DNA of 33,381 nucleotides from Bacillota bacterium (GCA_029268085.1 JAJUHD010000003.1:1-33381); one strand, 5' to 3'; positions 10,472 to 19,253 are shown, numbered from the stretch's first letter. Notes: generated by a model not told the origin, from the sequence alone. A program made the numbers and translations.

Positions 10472-10496
10472 CATATGCCGACTCTGTCGGCATATG
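10472..10496 (+). repeat. Perfect 11-bp inverted repeat with 3-nt loop in the truB-ribF intergenic region
   Basis: CATATGCCGAC-TCT-GTCGGCATATG; no following T-tract. Confidence 0.85.
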
Positions 10497-10549
10497 CAAA
10501 TTATAATAATCATGTCGCTTTGCGGCTATGAGACAGCAAATGGCTATGC

Positions 10550-10573
10550 GCCGAAAGCGGAGCGCTTATCGGC
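10550..10573 (+). promoter_or_regulatory. Hairpin immediately upstream of the ribF Shine-Dalgarno
   Basis: GCCGA-AAGCG-GAG-CGCTT-A-TCGGC (10 bp, one bulge), ending 4 nt before GGAGG (10578-10582). Confidence 0.5.
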
Positions 10574-10586
10574 ATCCGGAGGTAAT

Positions 10587-11498
10587 ATGTCAGCAAACCA
10601 GGAAAATAGGGCTGTGATTGCGCTTGGCTTCTTTGACGGCGTACACAGAGGACATGCAGAGCTAATTAAAATGGCGAAGCGACGCGCCGGGGAGCTTAAC
10701 GCTGTGCCTGCGGTGCTCTCCTTCGACGTAAGCCCTGAATCCGTCATCACGGGCCACAGCGTACCACTGATAGGCAGTGTAAACACCCGTGCAGATATAG
10801 TAAGGCGCTTGTTTGGTGTCGGTAATGTTATAATTTATCACTTTGATAAAAAGACCATGGAAATGCATTGGCAGGACTTCATAGACTCGCTTATTGCGGA
10901 GTATTACGCGGTGCACATTGTCATCGGTCATGATTTCCGCTGCGGATACAAGGGCGAAGGAAACCCCGAGAGGATATCAGAATACTGCGCGAGAATGGGT
11001 ATAGGCTGCGATGTCATACCAAAGTTTACGCTGGATGGGATAACCGTGAGTTCGACCTATATCCGTGAGCTTATTACCAACGGCGAGATCGAAAGAGCGA
11101 ATTATTTTTTGGGGCACCCGTACATTTTTGCCGGAACAGTCCGAGACGGGCGCAAGGTTGGGCGGAAGCTCGGAACACCGACGATAAATCTTGACGGAGA
11201 CGATGAGAGCCTTATCCTGCCTGCGAACGGCGTGTATGCGACAAAGGCAATTTTTAACGGGGCTGAAAGACCGGCGATAACCAATGTAGGAGTACGTCCG
11301 ACCTTCGGCGAGAACGGCAAGGTATCGGTTGAAACTTTTATTTTTGATTTTGACGGCGATCTTTACGGGCAGTATATTCGCATTGAATTCTATAAGTACA
11401 TCCGCGCGGAAAGAAAGTTCGGAAGCGCCGAGGAGCTCAGCGCGCAGATTGCTATGGATATCGAGGCGACAAAGCAGACTTTTTCGCTAATTGGATAA
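10587..11498 (+). CDS. ribF: Bifunctional riboflavin kinase / FAD synthetase
   Basis: ATG at 10587 after GGAGG; IALGFFDGVHRGHAEL, GHDFRCG, GRKLGTPTINL, PAITNVGVRPTFG. Confidence 0.93.
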   Translation: MSANQENRAVIALGFFDGVHRGHAELIKMAKRRAGELNAVPAVLSFDVSPESVITGHSVPLIGSVNTRADIVRRLFGVGNVIIYHFDKKTMEMHWQDFIDSLIAEYYAVHIVIGHDFRCGYKGEGNPERISEYCARMGIGCDVIPKFTLDGITVSSTYIRELITNGEIERANYFLGHPYIFAGTVRDGRKVGRKLGTPTINLDGDDESLILPANGVYATKAIFNGAERPAITNVGVRPTFGENGKVSVETFIFDFDGDLYGQYIRIEFYKYIRAERKFGSAEELSAQIAMDIEATKQTFSLIG

Positions 11499-11503
11499 TA
11501 ATA

Positions 11504-11537
11504 AAAAGAGCTTACGGCTGCTGCCGGAAGCTCTTTT
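11504..11537. terminator. Bidirectional intrinsic terminator between ribF and the PFK gene
   Basis: AAAAGAGCTT-ACGGCTGCTGCCGG-AAGCTCTTTT between convergent genes. Confidence 0.85.
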
Positions 11538-11555
11538 ATATTTATGGGCAAACCG

Positions 11556-12806
11556 TTATTTTGCGACGATCTTTTTCAGCCTTGCGTAGCGAGGCAGCGA
11601 GTTTTCGACCTCTCTCTTGGGCTGGCCCTGAATAAGGGGCATAGCATAGTCGATGAATTCCTTTGTTACGTTGTTGCCCTCCTTGTTGATCCATTCGAGG
11701 GGGACCTTCTTTTCAAAGTTTGCGACGCTGTTCAGCGGCAAAAGCTTTGTCCTGCAGGTATATTTTCCGTTCACATACTTGCGCTCGAAGGCGACCATTT
11801 TACCGCTTTCACCTTTGACTGCCGCCTCAACCGCCTTTTTGCCCGCGAGAACGGCCTCGTCGACATCAACCTTGGAAGCAAGATGCGAGGCGCAGCGCTG
11901 GAGCAAGCTGAGCTCAATGCCGCGAACCTTTGCGCCGGTCCTTTTCTTCAGCTCGTCCGCAAGCTGGACGGCGAGACCGCCGAGCTGGGCGTGGCCGAAA
12001 GCGTCCTTTTGTTGAGCGGTAGTTGAGCCGTATTCAGAGATAAATCTGCCCTGCGCGTCATGGATGCCTTCCGAAACGGCGACAAGCACGTTGCCTTGCT
12101 TTTTGTAGATTGAAATGACGTCCTCGCAAAATTTCTCATAATTAAAATCGACCTCTGGCAGATAGACAAGGTCCGGGCCGGAGCCGCAGTAGCTCGCGAG
12201 CGCCGCGCTTCCGGCGAGCCATCCGGCGTGGCGTCCCATAATCTCGACAACTGTTATCATTCCCTTGTCATAGACTCTTGCGTCCTTAGAAACCTCCATG
12301 CAGGAGGTCGCGATATACTTTGCCGCGCTGCCGAAGCCGGGGCAGTGGTCGGTTCCGAAAAGGTCGTTGTCTACGGTCTTTGGGACGCCAATAACACGGC
12401 ATTCGTAGCCGACATTTTTCATGTAGCGGCTGATCTTCTCGCAGGTATCCATTGAGTCGTTGCCGCCGTTATAGAAAAAGTAGCGCACGTCGTATTTTTT
12501 GAAAATCTCAAGGATTCGTTTGTAATCTGTATCGTCCTTTTCGGGATCGGCGATCTTGTACCTGACCGAGCCCAGTTCCGAGGACGGAGTGTTTTTAAGA
12601 AGCTCAAGCTCATGAGGGTCTTCCTCATCCATAATATATAGCTTATCATCCAGAACGCCCTTGATACCGTGAGCTGCGCCATAAACCTTGGTAATGCAGT
12701 CGGTATCCAGAGCTGTGCGTATAACGCCGTATGCGCTTGCATTTATAACGGCTGTAGGTCCGCCGGACTGCCCTATTATACAAGCTCCTTTGAGTTCTTT
12801 TTCCAT
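11556..12806 (-). CDS. 6-phosphofructokinase, probably diphosphate-dependent type
   Basis: ATG at 12806 with AAGGAGGTCATC upstream; IGQSGGPTAVINA, GVPKTVDNDLFGTDHCPGFGSAAKYIA, GRHAGWLAG. Lys in PKTVDND favours PPi use. Confidence 0.88.
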   Translation of the reverse strand: MEKELKGACIIGQSGGPTAVINASAYGVIRTALDTDCITKVYGAAHGIKGVLDDKLYIMDEEDPHELELLKNTPSSELGSVRYKIADPEKDDTDYKRILEIFKKYDVRYFFYNGGNDSMDTCEKISRYMKNVGYECRVIGVPKTVDNDLFGTDHCPGFGSAAKYIATSCMEVSKDARVYDKGMITVVEIMGRHAGWLAGSAALASYCGSGPDLVYLPEVDFNYEKFCEDVISIYKKQGNVLVAVSEGIHDAQGRFISEYGSTTAQQKDAFGHAQLGGLAVQLADELKKRTGAKVRGIELSLLQRCASHLASKVDVDEAVLAGKKAVEAAVKGESGKMVAFERKYVNGKYTCRTKLLPLNSVANFEKKVPLEWINKEGNNVTKEFIDYAMPLIQGQPKREVENSLPRYARLKKIVAK

Positions 12807-12861
12807 GATGACCTCCTTGTTGACACTTAAAAATAATTTTGTACGAAATGTCTCTAACATG

Positions 12862-12890
12862 TTGATGATATCATATTTTTGGAGTAAAAT
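12862..12890 (+). promoter_or_regulatory. Putative sigma-A promoter of the FBA gene
   Basis: TTGATG (12862-12867), 17-nt spacer, TAAAAT (12885-12890); the spacer overlaps the palindrome ATGATATCAT. Confidence 0.5.
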
Positions 12891-12949
12891 ACATAAGCAG
12901 GCTGATTTTGTTAGAAATTTTTTTAAATTATTAAAAGGAGTTGAGTTCT

Positions 12950-13885
12950 ATGCCAATCGTAACGTCAAAGGAAATGTTCAGGAAGGCCTATGAGGGCCAT
13001 TATGCGATAGGCGCATTTAACGTAAACAATATGGAGATCATCCAGGGGATCACCGAGGCGGCGGCGGAGGTCCGCTCTCCGCTCATTCTTCAGGTATCGG
13101 CCGGCGCCAGAAAATATGCTAAGCACGTTTACCTCATGAAACTTATCGAAGCGGCAATTGAGGATACAGACCTTCCTATCTGTGTTCATCTTGATCACGG
13201 TGACAGCTTCGAACTTTGCAAATCATGCATCGACGGCGGCTTTACATCGGTCATGATAGACGGGTCGCACCTGCCATTTGAGGAGAATATTGCACTGACA
13301 AAAAAAGTTGTCGAATATGCCCACGACAAGGGTGCGGTCGTTGAAGCCGAGCTTGGAAGGCTAGCGGGAGTCGAGGACGAAATCAACGTCAAGGCCGAGG
13401 ACAGTTCCTATACGCATCCCGACGAGGTGGAGGAGTTTGTCAACCGCACCGGCTGCGATTCGCTCGCGATTGCGATCGGTACGAGCCACGGTGCTTACAA
13501 GTTTAAGCCCGGTACAAAACCCCAGCTTCGCTTTGATATCCTTGCCGAAGTCGAAAAGAGACTGCCGCAGTTCCCGATAGTCCTGCACGGCGCTTCTTCC
13601 GTTATTCCGAAATATGTTGATATCATAAACGCCAACGGTGGACAGCTTAAGGACGCGATCGGCATTCCCGAGGAAATGCTCCGCGAGTCGGCAAGAATGG
13701 CTGTATGCAAGATCAACATCGACTCCGACCTGCGCCTTGCCATGACCGCCGGTATTCGCGAGACAATGGCAAAGAACCCCGACGCATTTGATCCCAGAAA
13801 GTATCTTGCCCCAGCGAGAGACTATATCCGTGAGCTTGTTAAGGATAAAATCGTTAACGTGCTGGGCAGCGACGGAAAAGCTTGA
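12950..13885 (+). CDS. Class II fructose-bisphosphate aldolase
   Basis: ATG at 12950 after AAAAGGAG; GAFNVNNMEIIQGI, CVHLDHGDSFE, AIGTSHGAYKF, VLHGASSV, KINIDSDLRLA. Confidence 0.95.
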   Translation: MPIVTSKEMFRKAYEGHYAIGAFNVNNMEIIQGITEAAAEVRSPLILQVSAGARKYAKHVYLMKLIEAAIEDTDLPICVHLDHGDSFELCKSCIDGGFTSVMIDGSHLPFEENIALTKKVVEYAHDKGAVVEAELGRLAGVEDEINVKAEDSSYTHPDEVEEFVNRTGCDSLAIAIGTSHGAYKFKPGTKPQLRFDILAEVEKRLPQFPIVLHGASSVIPKYVDIINANGGQLKDAIGIPEEMLRESARMAVCKINIDSDLRLAMTAGIRETMAKNPDAFDPRKYLAPARDYIRELVKDKIVNVLGSDGKA

Positions 13886-13933
13886 GAACATTTTTCCCCG
13901 GCAGATGCCTATATATAAATACGGTTCGGGAGG

Positions 13934-15844
13934 ATGGCAATGAAACCTGGTACTTTAGAGCGAATTTACCCCTCCTTGGGAGACGATTATAAGAACCCCG
14001 GAATTCTGCTGATATTTCGCTTGGCCATGTCCGCGGCGCTCCTCGGCGTCTTCAATTTCGTTGAGTTGTCAAAGAACATTGATCTCGTTCTGCTGAGCGC
14101 CGCAGCGCTTGTCAGCGGTTATGACGTTCTAATTAACGCTGTAAAGGATATCAGTCATCGGGTTCTGATGCGTGAAAACCTGCCTGTTTTGATCGCGGTT
14201 ATCCTGTCCTTTGCCATAGGCCGCGGAGCCGAGGGTGTCATAGCGCTTCTGCTGCTGCAGCTATCTTACATGGCCCGCGATTATGCTCTTTACAGGACGC
14301 GGAAGATGATCTGCGAGGCTATCGAACCGGACCGAAGGATACTTAAAGGAGCAGAAACAAACCCGAAAGGGGAGCCCCAGAAACTGGAATATCCAATAGG
14401 CAGCACTGTAATCGTTTACGAGGGAATGGCTGTTCCGCTGGACTGCGTCATAAAGGAAGGTTCGGGCTGCGCCGATATGAGCTTCATCACTGGAAGCCCC
14501 AAAAAAGTGAAGCTTGTCAAGGGTGATTACTTACCCGCCGGCAGCGTCTGTACGGAAGGGCAGTTCGTTGCCGAAGCCTCGCAGCTTCCAGAAAACGCGC
14601 TTTACAGGAAGATCGCTTCTGTGCTTAAATCAGACTACGGCGAGATGACAGAGATTGAGGAGCGCTTGATTAGAGCTACAGGTTTTTTTATACCGGCTGC
14701 GCTCGCAGCCAGCGTTGTTTTGCTGCTTGTTCTCCCGTTCGCTTATAAAATTGATTTCATGGAAACTATACGCCGTATAATCACGATAATCGCGGTCGCC
14801 TCACCCTGCGGAGTGCTCCTCTCGATACCTCTGACATGGTTTTCCGGAATGGCGGCGGGGCGAAGGAAGGGCATCCTGTTCACTCACGCAAAGGCGCTCG
14901 AAAACTCTGCCGTCATGAAGACGATTGTTTTCAACAAGGCAGGAACGCTAACAGATAGAAATTTCCTTGTGACCGAAATCAAAACCGACAGAATGGATCC
15001 CGCCACCTTCCTGAAAGTTGCGGCTTACGCCGCGGCGAACAGCAAGAACAGCTTGGCACGGGCAATAGTCAAAGCCTTCGGCGAGGAAATAGATACGAGG
15101 CTTGTAAAAGAGTTCGCCGAATATCCTGAAAAAGGCGTCTCCGTAACAGTAGACGGTATACAGATTATGCTTGGAATCGGCAGCTTTTTTTCCGAAAACG
15201 GCGTTGCGATACCGGAAAGAGCCGATGAGGGCACAAAAGTCCATATGGCCGTCAACGGCATATATGCAGGATGGATCTCACTTAGCGAGACTGTCAAACA
15301 AGACGTTTCCATCGGCTATTTCAACAGTCTGTCAAAGGCCGGTATCGACAGAGTAGCGATGATCTCAGGCGACAGCCGCGAAAAGGACAGGCTGGTTGCA
15401 AATGAACTCGGAATCGAAGAATACTATGCCGAATGTTCGAATGAGGAAAAACTCCGTCGCATAGCCGAAATCAAAGGACGTACCGAAAGAAGGAGCACCC
15501 TCGCATACGTTAGCGATTGCCTTAGCGGCGAGAAACTGTTCAAGGCTGCCGATGTAGGCATTTTAACGGACGGTATCACATGCCGTGACGAGCTGACGAA
15601 AACCGACATAGTTATTATGGAAAACGGCGTGGCACCGTTGCCTGATGTCATTCGGATATCACGCCGAACGAAAAGCTACATCATAAAAGGCGCTATATTC
15701 GGCTGCTGTGTAAAGGTTATTATTTTGGCTCTTGCGGTATTCGGATTTGCTCCGGTTTGGTTCGGGCTGCTAATCGATTTCTGTGCATCGCTTGCGGTTT
15801 TGCTCAACAGCACAGGAGTCTATTCACGCGATACAGTTGCCTGA
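13934..15844 (+). CDS. P1B-type ATPase homologue with degenerate catalytic motifs (putative pseudo-ATPase)
   Basis: 636 aa with the hydrophobic segments of a P1B core and C-terminal segment FAPVWFGLLIDFCASLAVLLNS. Catalytic motifs replaced: ITGSP, SPCG, NKAGTLTD, VSDCLSGE. Confidence 0.85.
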   Translation: MAMKPGTLERIYPSLGDDYKNPGILLIFRLAMSAALLGVFNFVELSKNIDLVLLSAAALVSGYDVLINAVKDISHRVLMRENLPVLIAVILSFAIGRGAEGVIALLLLQLSYMARDYALYRTRKMICEAIEPDRRILKGAETNPKGEPQKLEYPIGSTVIVYEGMAVPLDCVIKEGSGCADMSFITGSPKKVKLVKGDYLPAGSVCTEGQFVAEASQLPENALYRKIASVLKSDYGEMTEIEERLIRATGFFIPAALAASVVLLLVLPFAYKIDFMETIRRIITIIAVASPCGVLLSIPLTWFSGMAAGRRKGILFTHAKALENSAVMKTIVFNKAGTLTDRNFLVTEIKTDRMDPATFLKVAAYAAANSKNSLARAIVKAFGEEIDTRLVKEFAEYPEKGVSVTVDGIQIMLGIGSFFSENGVAIPERADEGTKVHMAVNGIYAGWISLSETVKQDVSIGYFNSLSKAGIDRVAMISGDSREKDRLVANELGIEEYYAECSNEEKLRRIAEIKGRTERRSTLAYVSDCLSGEKLFKAADVGILTDGITCRDELTKTDIVIMENGVAPLPDVIRISRRTKSYIIKGAIFGCCVKVIILALAVFGFAPVWFGLLIDFCASLAVLLNSTGVYSRDTVA

Positions 15845-15856
15845 TAGATTCAGCAG

Positions 15857-15888
15857 AAAGCGGGAAGCCTTAAGGCTTCCCGCTTTTT
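15857..15888 (+). terminator. Intrinsic terminator after the P-type ATPase homologue
   Basis: Perfect 13-bp stem AAAGCGGGAAGCC-TTAA-GGCTTCCCGCTTT followed by TT. Confidence 0.92.
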
Positions 15889-15889
15889 A

Positions 15890-17359
15890 TTATTCATTTT
15901 GAACCGTTTTCGAAACAGCTGCCATGCAATCTCCGGAGTCGGAATAGACGCCCGAAACTATCTGCTCCCAGTATTTTAGAAAAATATCTGCAAGCTCGGG
16001 ACAAAACAGGGATCCGCTTCCTTTCGATATCTCCGACCTGCACACATCTGGCGGGAGTGCCTGTCTATAGACACGCTCGATCATCATGGAATCGACCGCG
16101 TCGCATACGGCAATGATCTGAGAACCCTTCGGTATTTCTTCGCCTTTGAGTCCATCGGGATAACCGCTGCCGTCCCAATGCTCATGGTGGTGGCGGACTA
16201 TTTCGGCTACACGCTCCAATTTGCTGCCGGATTTAAGTATAATGTCTGCACCGATATCAGGATGACGGCGCATTTCAGACCACTCGCTGTCGCTTAGCTT
16301 ATCACATTTGTTGAGCGTAGCATCCGGCACGCCGACCTTTCCCAGATCGTGCAGCGATGCGGAAAGCTCAAGCAGTTCCGATTCCAACAGAGGTATATGA
16401 AGATATTTACAGAACCGTTTTGTCAGTACTGCCACGCGCCTGGAATGACCTGCGGTATATTCATCTCTCGCTTCAAGAACATCGATGACGGTTTCAAACG
16501 TACTCTTATATAAAGCTATGGGAAGGCTGGATAAGATGTCTTGAGGTTGATCGACAGGGAGCTGGCGCATCGCGTTCCTGCCAAGCCCGTTTCTGAAACG
16601 GAACCGGAGCTTTGCAATGCTGTCCTTATATCTGCCCTGCCTCAAACGGGGGTAGGCTTTTAGAATTCTCGACTGAACGGCACTGAGACCGAACCTGACC
16701 CTTGCGGAGCCGCATTCGATAGCTTCCTTGCCGGCTTCAAACTTTTCCACAGCGCTAATAGTGCCGCTTGCCAGAGCGCCTCCGATGCTGTCGGATACCT
16801 TTCGTATACCCTTTTCCGTATTGTCAAGAAAAACAAGCTTCATTCTGAGCTTCAGGGTCTCAATAAGGGTGACTGCCGTGTCGGCAAGAATAAGGAATGC
16901 AAAGACACCGAGCAGAACGTGGCCCAGAGTCAGCGGTATTAGCCAGATGAGTTTTGACGTAATAGGGTAGATAACGTCGACAATAAGTATGCAGGCAAGC
17001 CCCCATGCAAGAGAAAACCTGATGCAAATATATCCGCAGATATTAAGGGGTTCTTCCGAATAATCCCACCATTTGTCATCGAAGAATCTCTCAAGAATAA
17101 AGCCTGTTAAAAATTCGAGCAAGGAAGTCAGGATAACAGAGCCAAGAAACAGAAACGGCAAGCTATCTTTGACAGGGTCAAGACAAAGCGCTACGATTAG
17201 AACTCCGAAGCCGTAGATGGGGCAGACGGGGCCGTTCAAAAAGCCTCGGTTCAGAAATTTACCTTCCGAGACCGCATGGAAGATTACTTCTACGCACCAG
17301 CCCAGAAACGCGTATATGAAAAAAACCCAAACGGTCTGGTAAATATCGAACGGCAGCAT
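15890..17359 (-). CDS. Membrane protein with N-terminal PF06541-like (putative ABC transporter type IV/CmpB) region fused to a C-terminal HD-GYP domain
   Basis: N-term FFIYAFLGWCVEVIFHAVSEGKFLNRGFLNGPVCPIYGFG; C-term GHSRRVA, ASLHDLGKVGVPD, RHHHEHWDGSGYPDGLKGEEIP. Start has a GGAGG SD. Confidence 0.85.
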   Translation of the reverse strand: MLPFDIYQTVWVFFIYAFLGWCVEVIFHAVSEGKFLNRGFLNGPVCPIYGFGVLIVALCLDPVKDSLPFLFLGSVILTSLLEFLTGFILERFFDDKWWDYSEEPLNICGYICIRFSLAWGLACILIVDVIYPITSKLIWLIPLTLGHVLLGVFAFLILADTAVTLIETLKLRMKLVFLDNTEKGIRKVSDSIGGALASGTISAVEKFEAGKEAIECGSARVRFGLSAVQSRILKAYPRLRQGRYKDSIAKLRFRFRNGLGRNAMRQLPVDQPQDILSSLPIALYKSTFETVIDVLEARDEYTAGHSRRVAVLTKRFCKYLHIPLLESELLELSASLHDLGKVGVPDATLNKCDKLSDSEWSEMRRHPDIGADIILKSGSKLERVAEIVRHHHEHWDGSGYPDGLKGEEIPKGSQIIAVCDAVDSMMIERVYRQALPPDVCRSEISKGSGSLFCPELADIFLKYWEQIVSGVYSDSGDCMAAVSKTVQNE

Positions 17360-17374
17360 TTCGGAAACCTCCGG

Positions 17375-18328
17375 TTATTTTTTTGCGGCTGAAAGAATGC
17401 TTTGGCGCTCAAAGCCGATGCCGCGTGGAACTATGAAGTTTATCGCTTTTTCGACTATTTCTACGTTTACGCGCGGCTCCTCTATCAGTTCCCCGTCAAG
17501 AGCATAGCTAAAGTCCCTGCCGCCCTCGATGTCGATCTTTTTTGCGCGGCGATAGATTATATAGTCCTTAAACAGGGGGTTGTCCAGATGCTCGCCTCTT
17601 GTATAGAACTTTACGAGCCTAAAGAATGTCAGCCTTGATACTGGCTTAACAAAGCAAACCTCCAAAAGCCCGTCGTCGTTTTTCGAACGCGGTGCGCACT
17701 GGAAAGAGCTGCCTACATATGTTCCGTTTGCTACGGTACAGAGCAGGGCATATCCGCTGCAGATAACTTCTCCGTCGACGGTCATCTTGCAGGGGGTTTT
17801 CATTGAGGAAAACAGAGATTTTACGACTCCGTACAAATACGCATTTTTTCCGGTGAGAGTTTTTTTGGCCTTGACATTTTCCATGTGCTTGAGAACAGCC
17901 GTATCGAATCCGAAATCAAATACGTTGATGCAGTATTTACCGTTTGCAAGAATAAGATCGATAGGATGCTCGGCGCCTTCGATCAAAGCGTCAATATCAA
18001 GAAAATTTTCTGCTCCTCCGTAATACTTGACGAAGTCGTTTCCGCTTCCGCAGGGATAAACGCCGACGCTGGCGTTTGGAAAATTGATTGCGCCGTTGAC
18101 TACTTCGTTAAGGGTTCCGTCGCCGCCGCAGGCATAGAATCGGACCGGACCGGAGACCTGCGAGCATTTTCTCGCGACGAAATTTGTGGCATCGCCGGGC
18201 CCTTTTGTGCAGTAAAACTGGCAGTTTGCCGCATGCTTTGATCTTGCGATCGCTTCTGTTATTGTTCTTGTAGAGTCCGAAGGCCCCGCAGCAGGATTGA
18301 TTACGAAAATATGCTCCACGTTCTTCAC
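17375..18328 (-). CDS. YegS/Rv2252/BmrU-type lipid (diacylglycerol) kinase
   Basis: HIFVINPAAGPSDSTRTI, YACGGDGTLNEVVNG, GVYPCGSGNDFVKYYG. Start position (GTG at 18328) is inferred; the ORF extends to 18463. Confidence 0.85.
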   Translation of the reverse strand: MKNVEHIFVINPAAGPSDSTRTITEAIARSKHAANCQFYCTKGPGDATNFVARKCSQVSGPVRFYACGGDGTLNEVVNGAINFPNASVGVYPCGSGNDFVKYYGGAENFLDIDALIEGAEHPIDLILANGKYCINVFDFGFDTAVLKHMENVKAKKTLTGKNAYLYGVVKSLFSSMKTPCKMTVDGEVICSGYALLCTVANGTYVGSSFQCAPRSKNDDGLLEVCFVKPVSRLTFFRLVKFYTRGEHLDNPLFKDYIIYRRAKKIDIEGGRDFSYALDGELIEEPRVNVEIVEKAINFIVPRGIGFERQSILSAAKK

Positions 18329-18563
18329 CCTTACACCTGTATGTCTAATTAATAAACCGGCACAGCGGCAATTTGCCGAAACGTACGGATTTTGCTTTAT
18401 TTCTGTAATATCGCAAAATAAAGCACGCCACTCATTATACAACACCTGCTTTGTGCAGTTCAATATGTCAAGTGGAATTATTTTATCAAAAATGAAGAAA
18501 TGTTATAACAAAGATTTATATTTCTTTATACTGTAAAAATATTGCGAAAACTAAAGCTGATAC

Positions 18564-18592
18564 TTGACAACGGGAATTAACTCAATTATAAT
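18564..18592 (+). promoter_or_regulatory. Consensus sigma-A promoter upstream of tRNA-Ser
   Basis: TTGACA (18564-18569), exactly 17 nt, TATAAT (18587-18592). Confidence 0.88.
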
Positions 18593-18644
18593 AAACAAGC
18601 CGTGTGCGGCAAAAGAATATTGTTTCGGTTGCTGAGCAAAACGT

Positions 18645-18737
18645 GGAGAAGTCGCGTAGTTTGGTCGAGCGCGCACGATTGGAAATCGTGTAACGGTCAA
18701 AAGCCGTTCGAGGGTTCGAATCCCTCCTTCTCCGCCA
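18645..18737 (+). tRNA. tRNA-Ser (anticodon GGA), CCA encoded
   Basis: Acceptor GGAGAAG/CTTCTCC, anticodon stem-loop CGATTGGAAATCG, variable arm, T-arm GAGGGTTCGAATCCCTC, discriminator G and CCA. Confidence 0.96.
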
Positions 18738-18740
18738 AAA

Positions 18741-18779
18741 AAACCTTGTAGTCTGATGACTGCAAGGTTTTTCTTTTTT
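18741..18779 (+). terminator. Intrinsic terminator after tRNA-Ser
   Basis: AACCTTGTAGTC-TGAT-GACTGCAAGGTT followed by a T-rich tract. Confidence 0.85.
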
Positions 18780-18818
18780 TACTTATTAGCTGGCTTGATA
18801 TAATAAATAGGGCCGATG

Positions 18819-19253
18819 TTATCTTCTTCTACAGGAAATACATAAAATCATTGCTATAAAGGAAAACAACATGGTCCAAAAAGCTATTGAACCGATAAAA
18901 GCTAATATGGCTCTATCTATAAACGGGAAATAGGTTGCCAGAACGATCAGGGAAAAAACGATGAAAACAGCGGCAGCTATCAGAACTAGCGAAGAATACT
19001 TGCATACGCTCAAACAGGTACAGTCTATATGACATCCTTCTGCCGCAGATCTTAGGGAACACCCGCATTTTGCCTTCAGAATCGCCGTAACGACAAAAAG
19101 GACAATTGCAAAAACAAGAGCAAACGGAAGCATCTCTCTTACATACCGAACATATTGAGCTTCAAAATACCATACCAAGGCGGCTGCAACACCGAATAAA
19201 AGGCCGAGAAAAACCAATAAGCCGTTGGAAACGCATTCTCTTTTTCCACACAT
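18819..19253 (-). CDS. Small cysteine-rich four-TM membrane protein, unknown function
   Basis: 144 aa, four hydrophobic segments, 10 Cys; strong SD (TAAGGAGGTGTTATT) before ATG at 19253. Confidence 0.7.
   Translation of the reverse strand: MCGKRECVSNGLLVFLGLLFGVAAALVWYFEAQYVRYVREMLPFALVFAIVLFVVTAILKAKCGCSLRSAAEGCHIDCTCLSVCKYSSLVLIAAAVFIVFSLIVLATYFPFIDRAILAFIGSIAFWTMLFSFIAMILCISCRRR

Noticed and set aside
10434-10586. N-terminal 51-aa extension of the ribF ORF
   Set aside because: The ATG at 10587 has a GGAGG SD and the protein then starts like RibF; the extension consists of hairpin-forming leader.
10445-10586. FMN riboswitch upstream of ribF
   Set aside because: Considered because of the gene, but the conserved RFN core motifs are not recognisable.
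11544-12026. 160-aa plus-strand ORF opposite the PFK gene
   Set aside because: Antisense to conserved PFK coding sequence; explained as a shadow frame.
18297-18536. 79-aa plus-strand ORF before tRNA-Ser
   Set aside because: Overlaps the lipid kinase start antisense and continues into AT-rich intergenic DNA; no SD or domain support.
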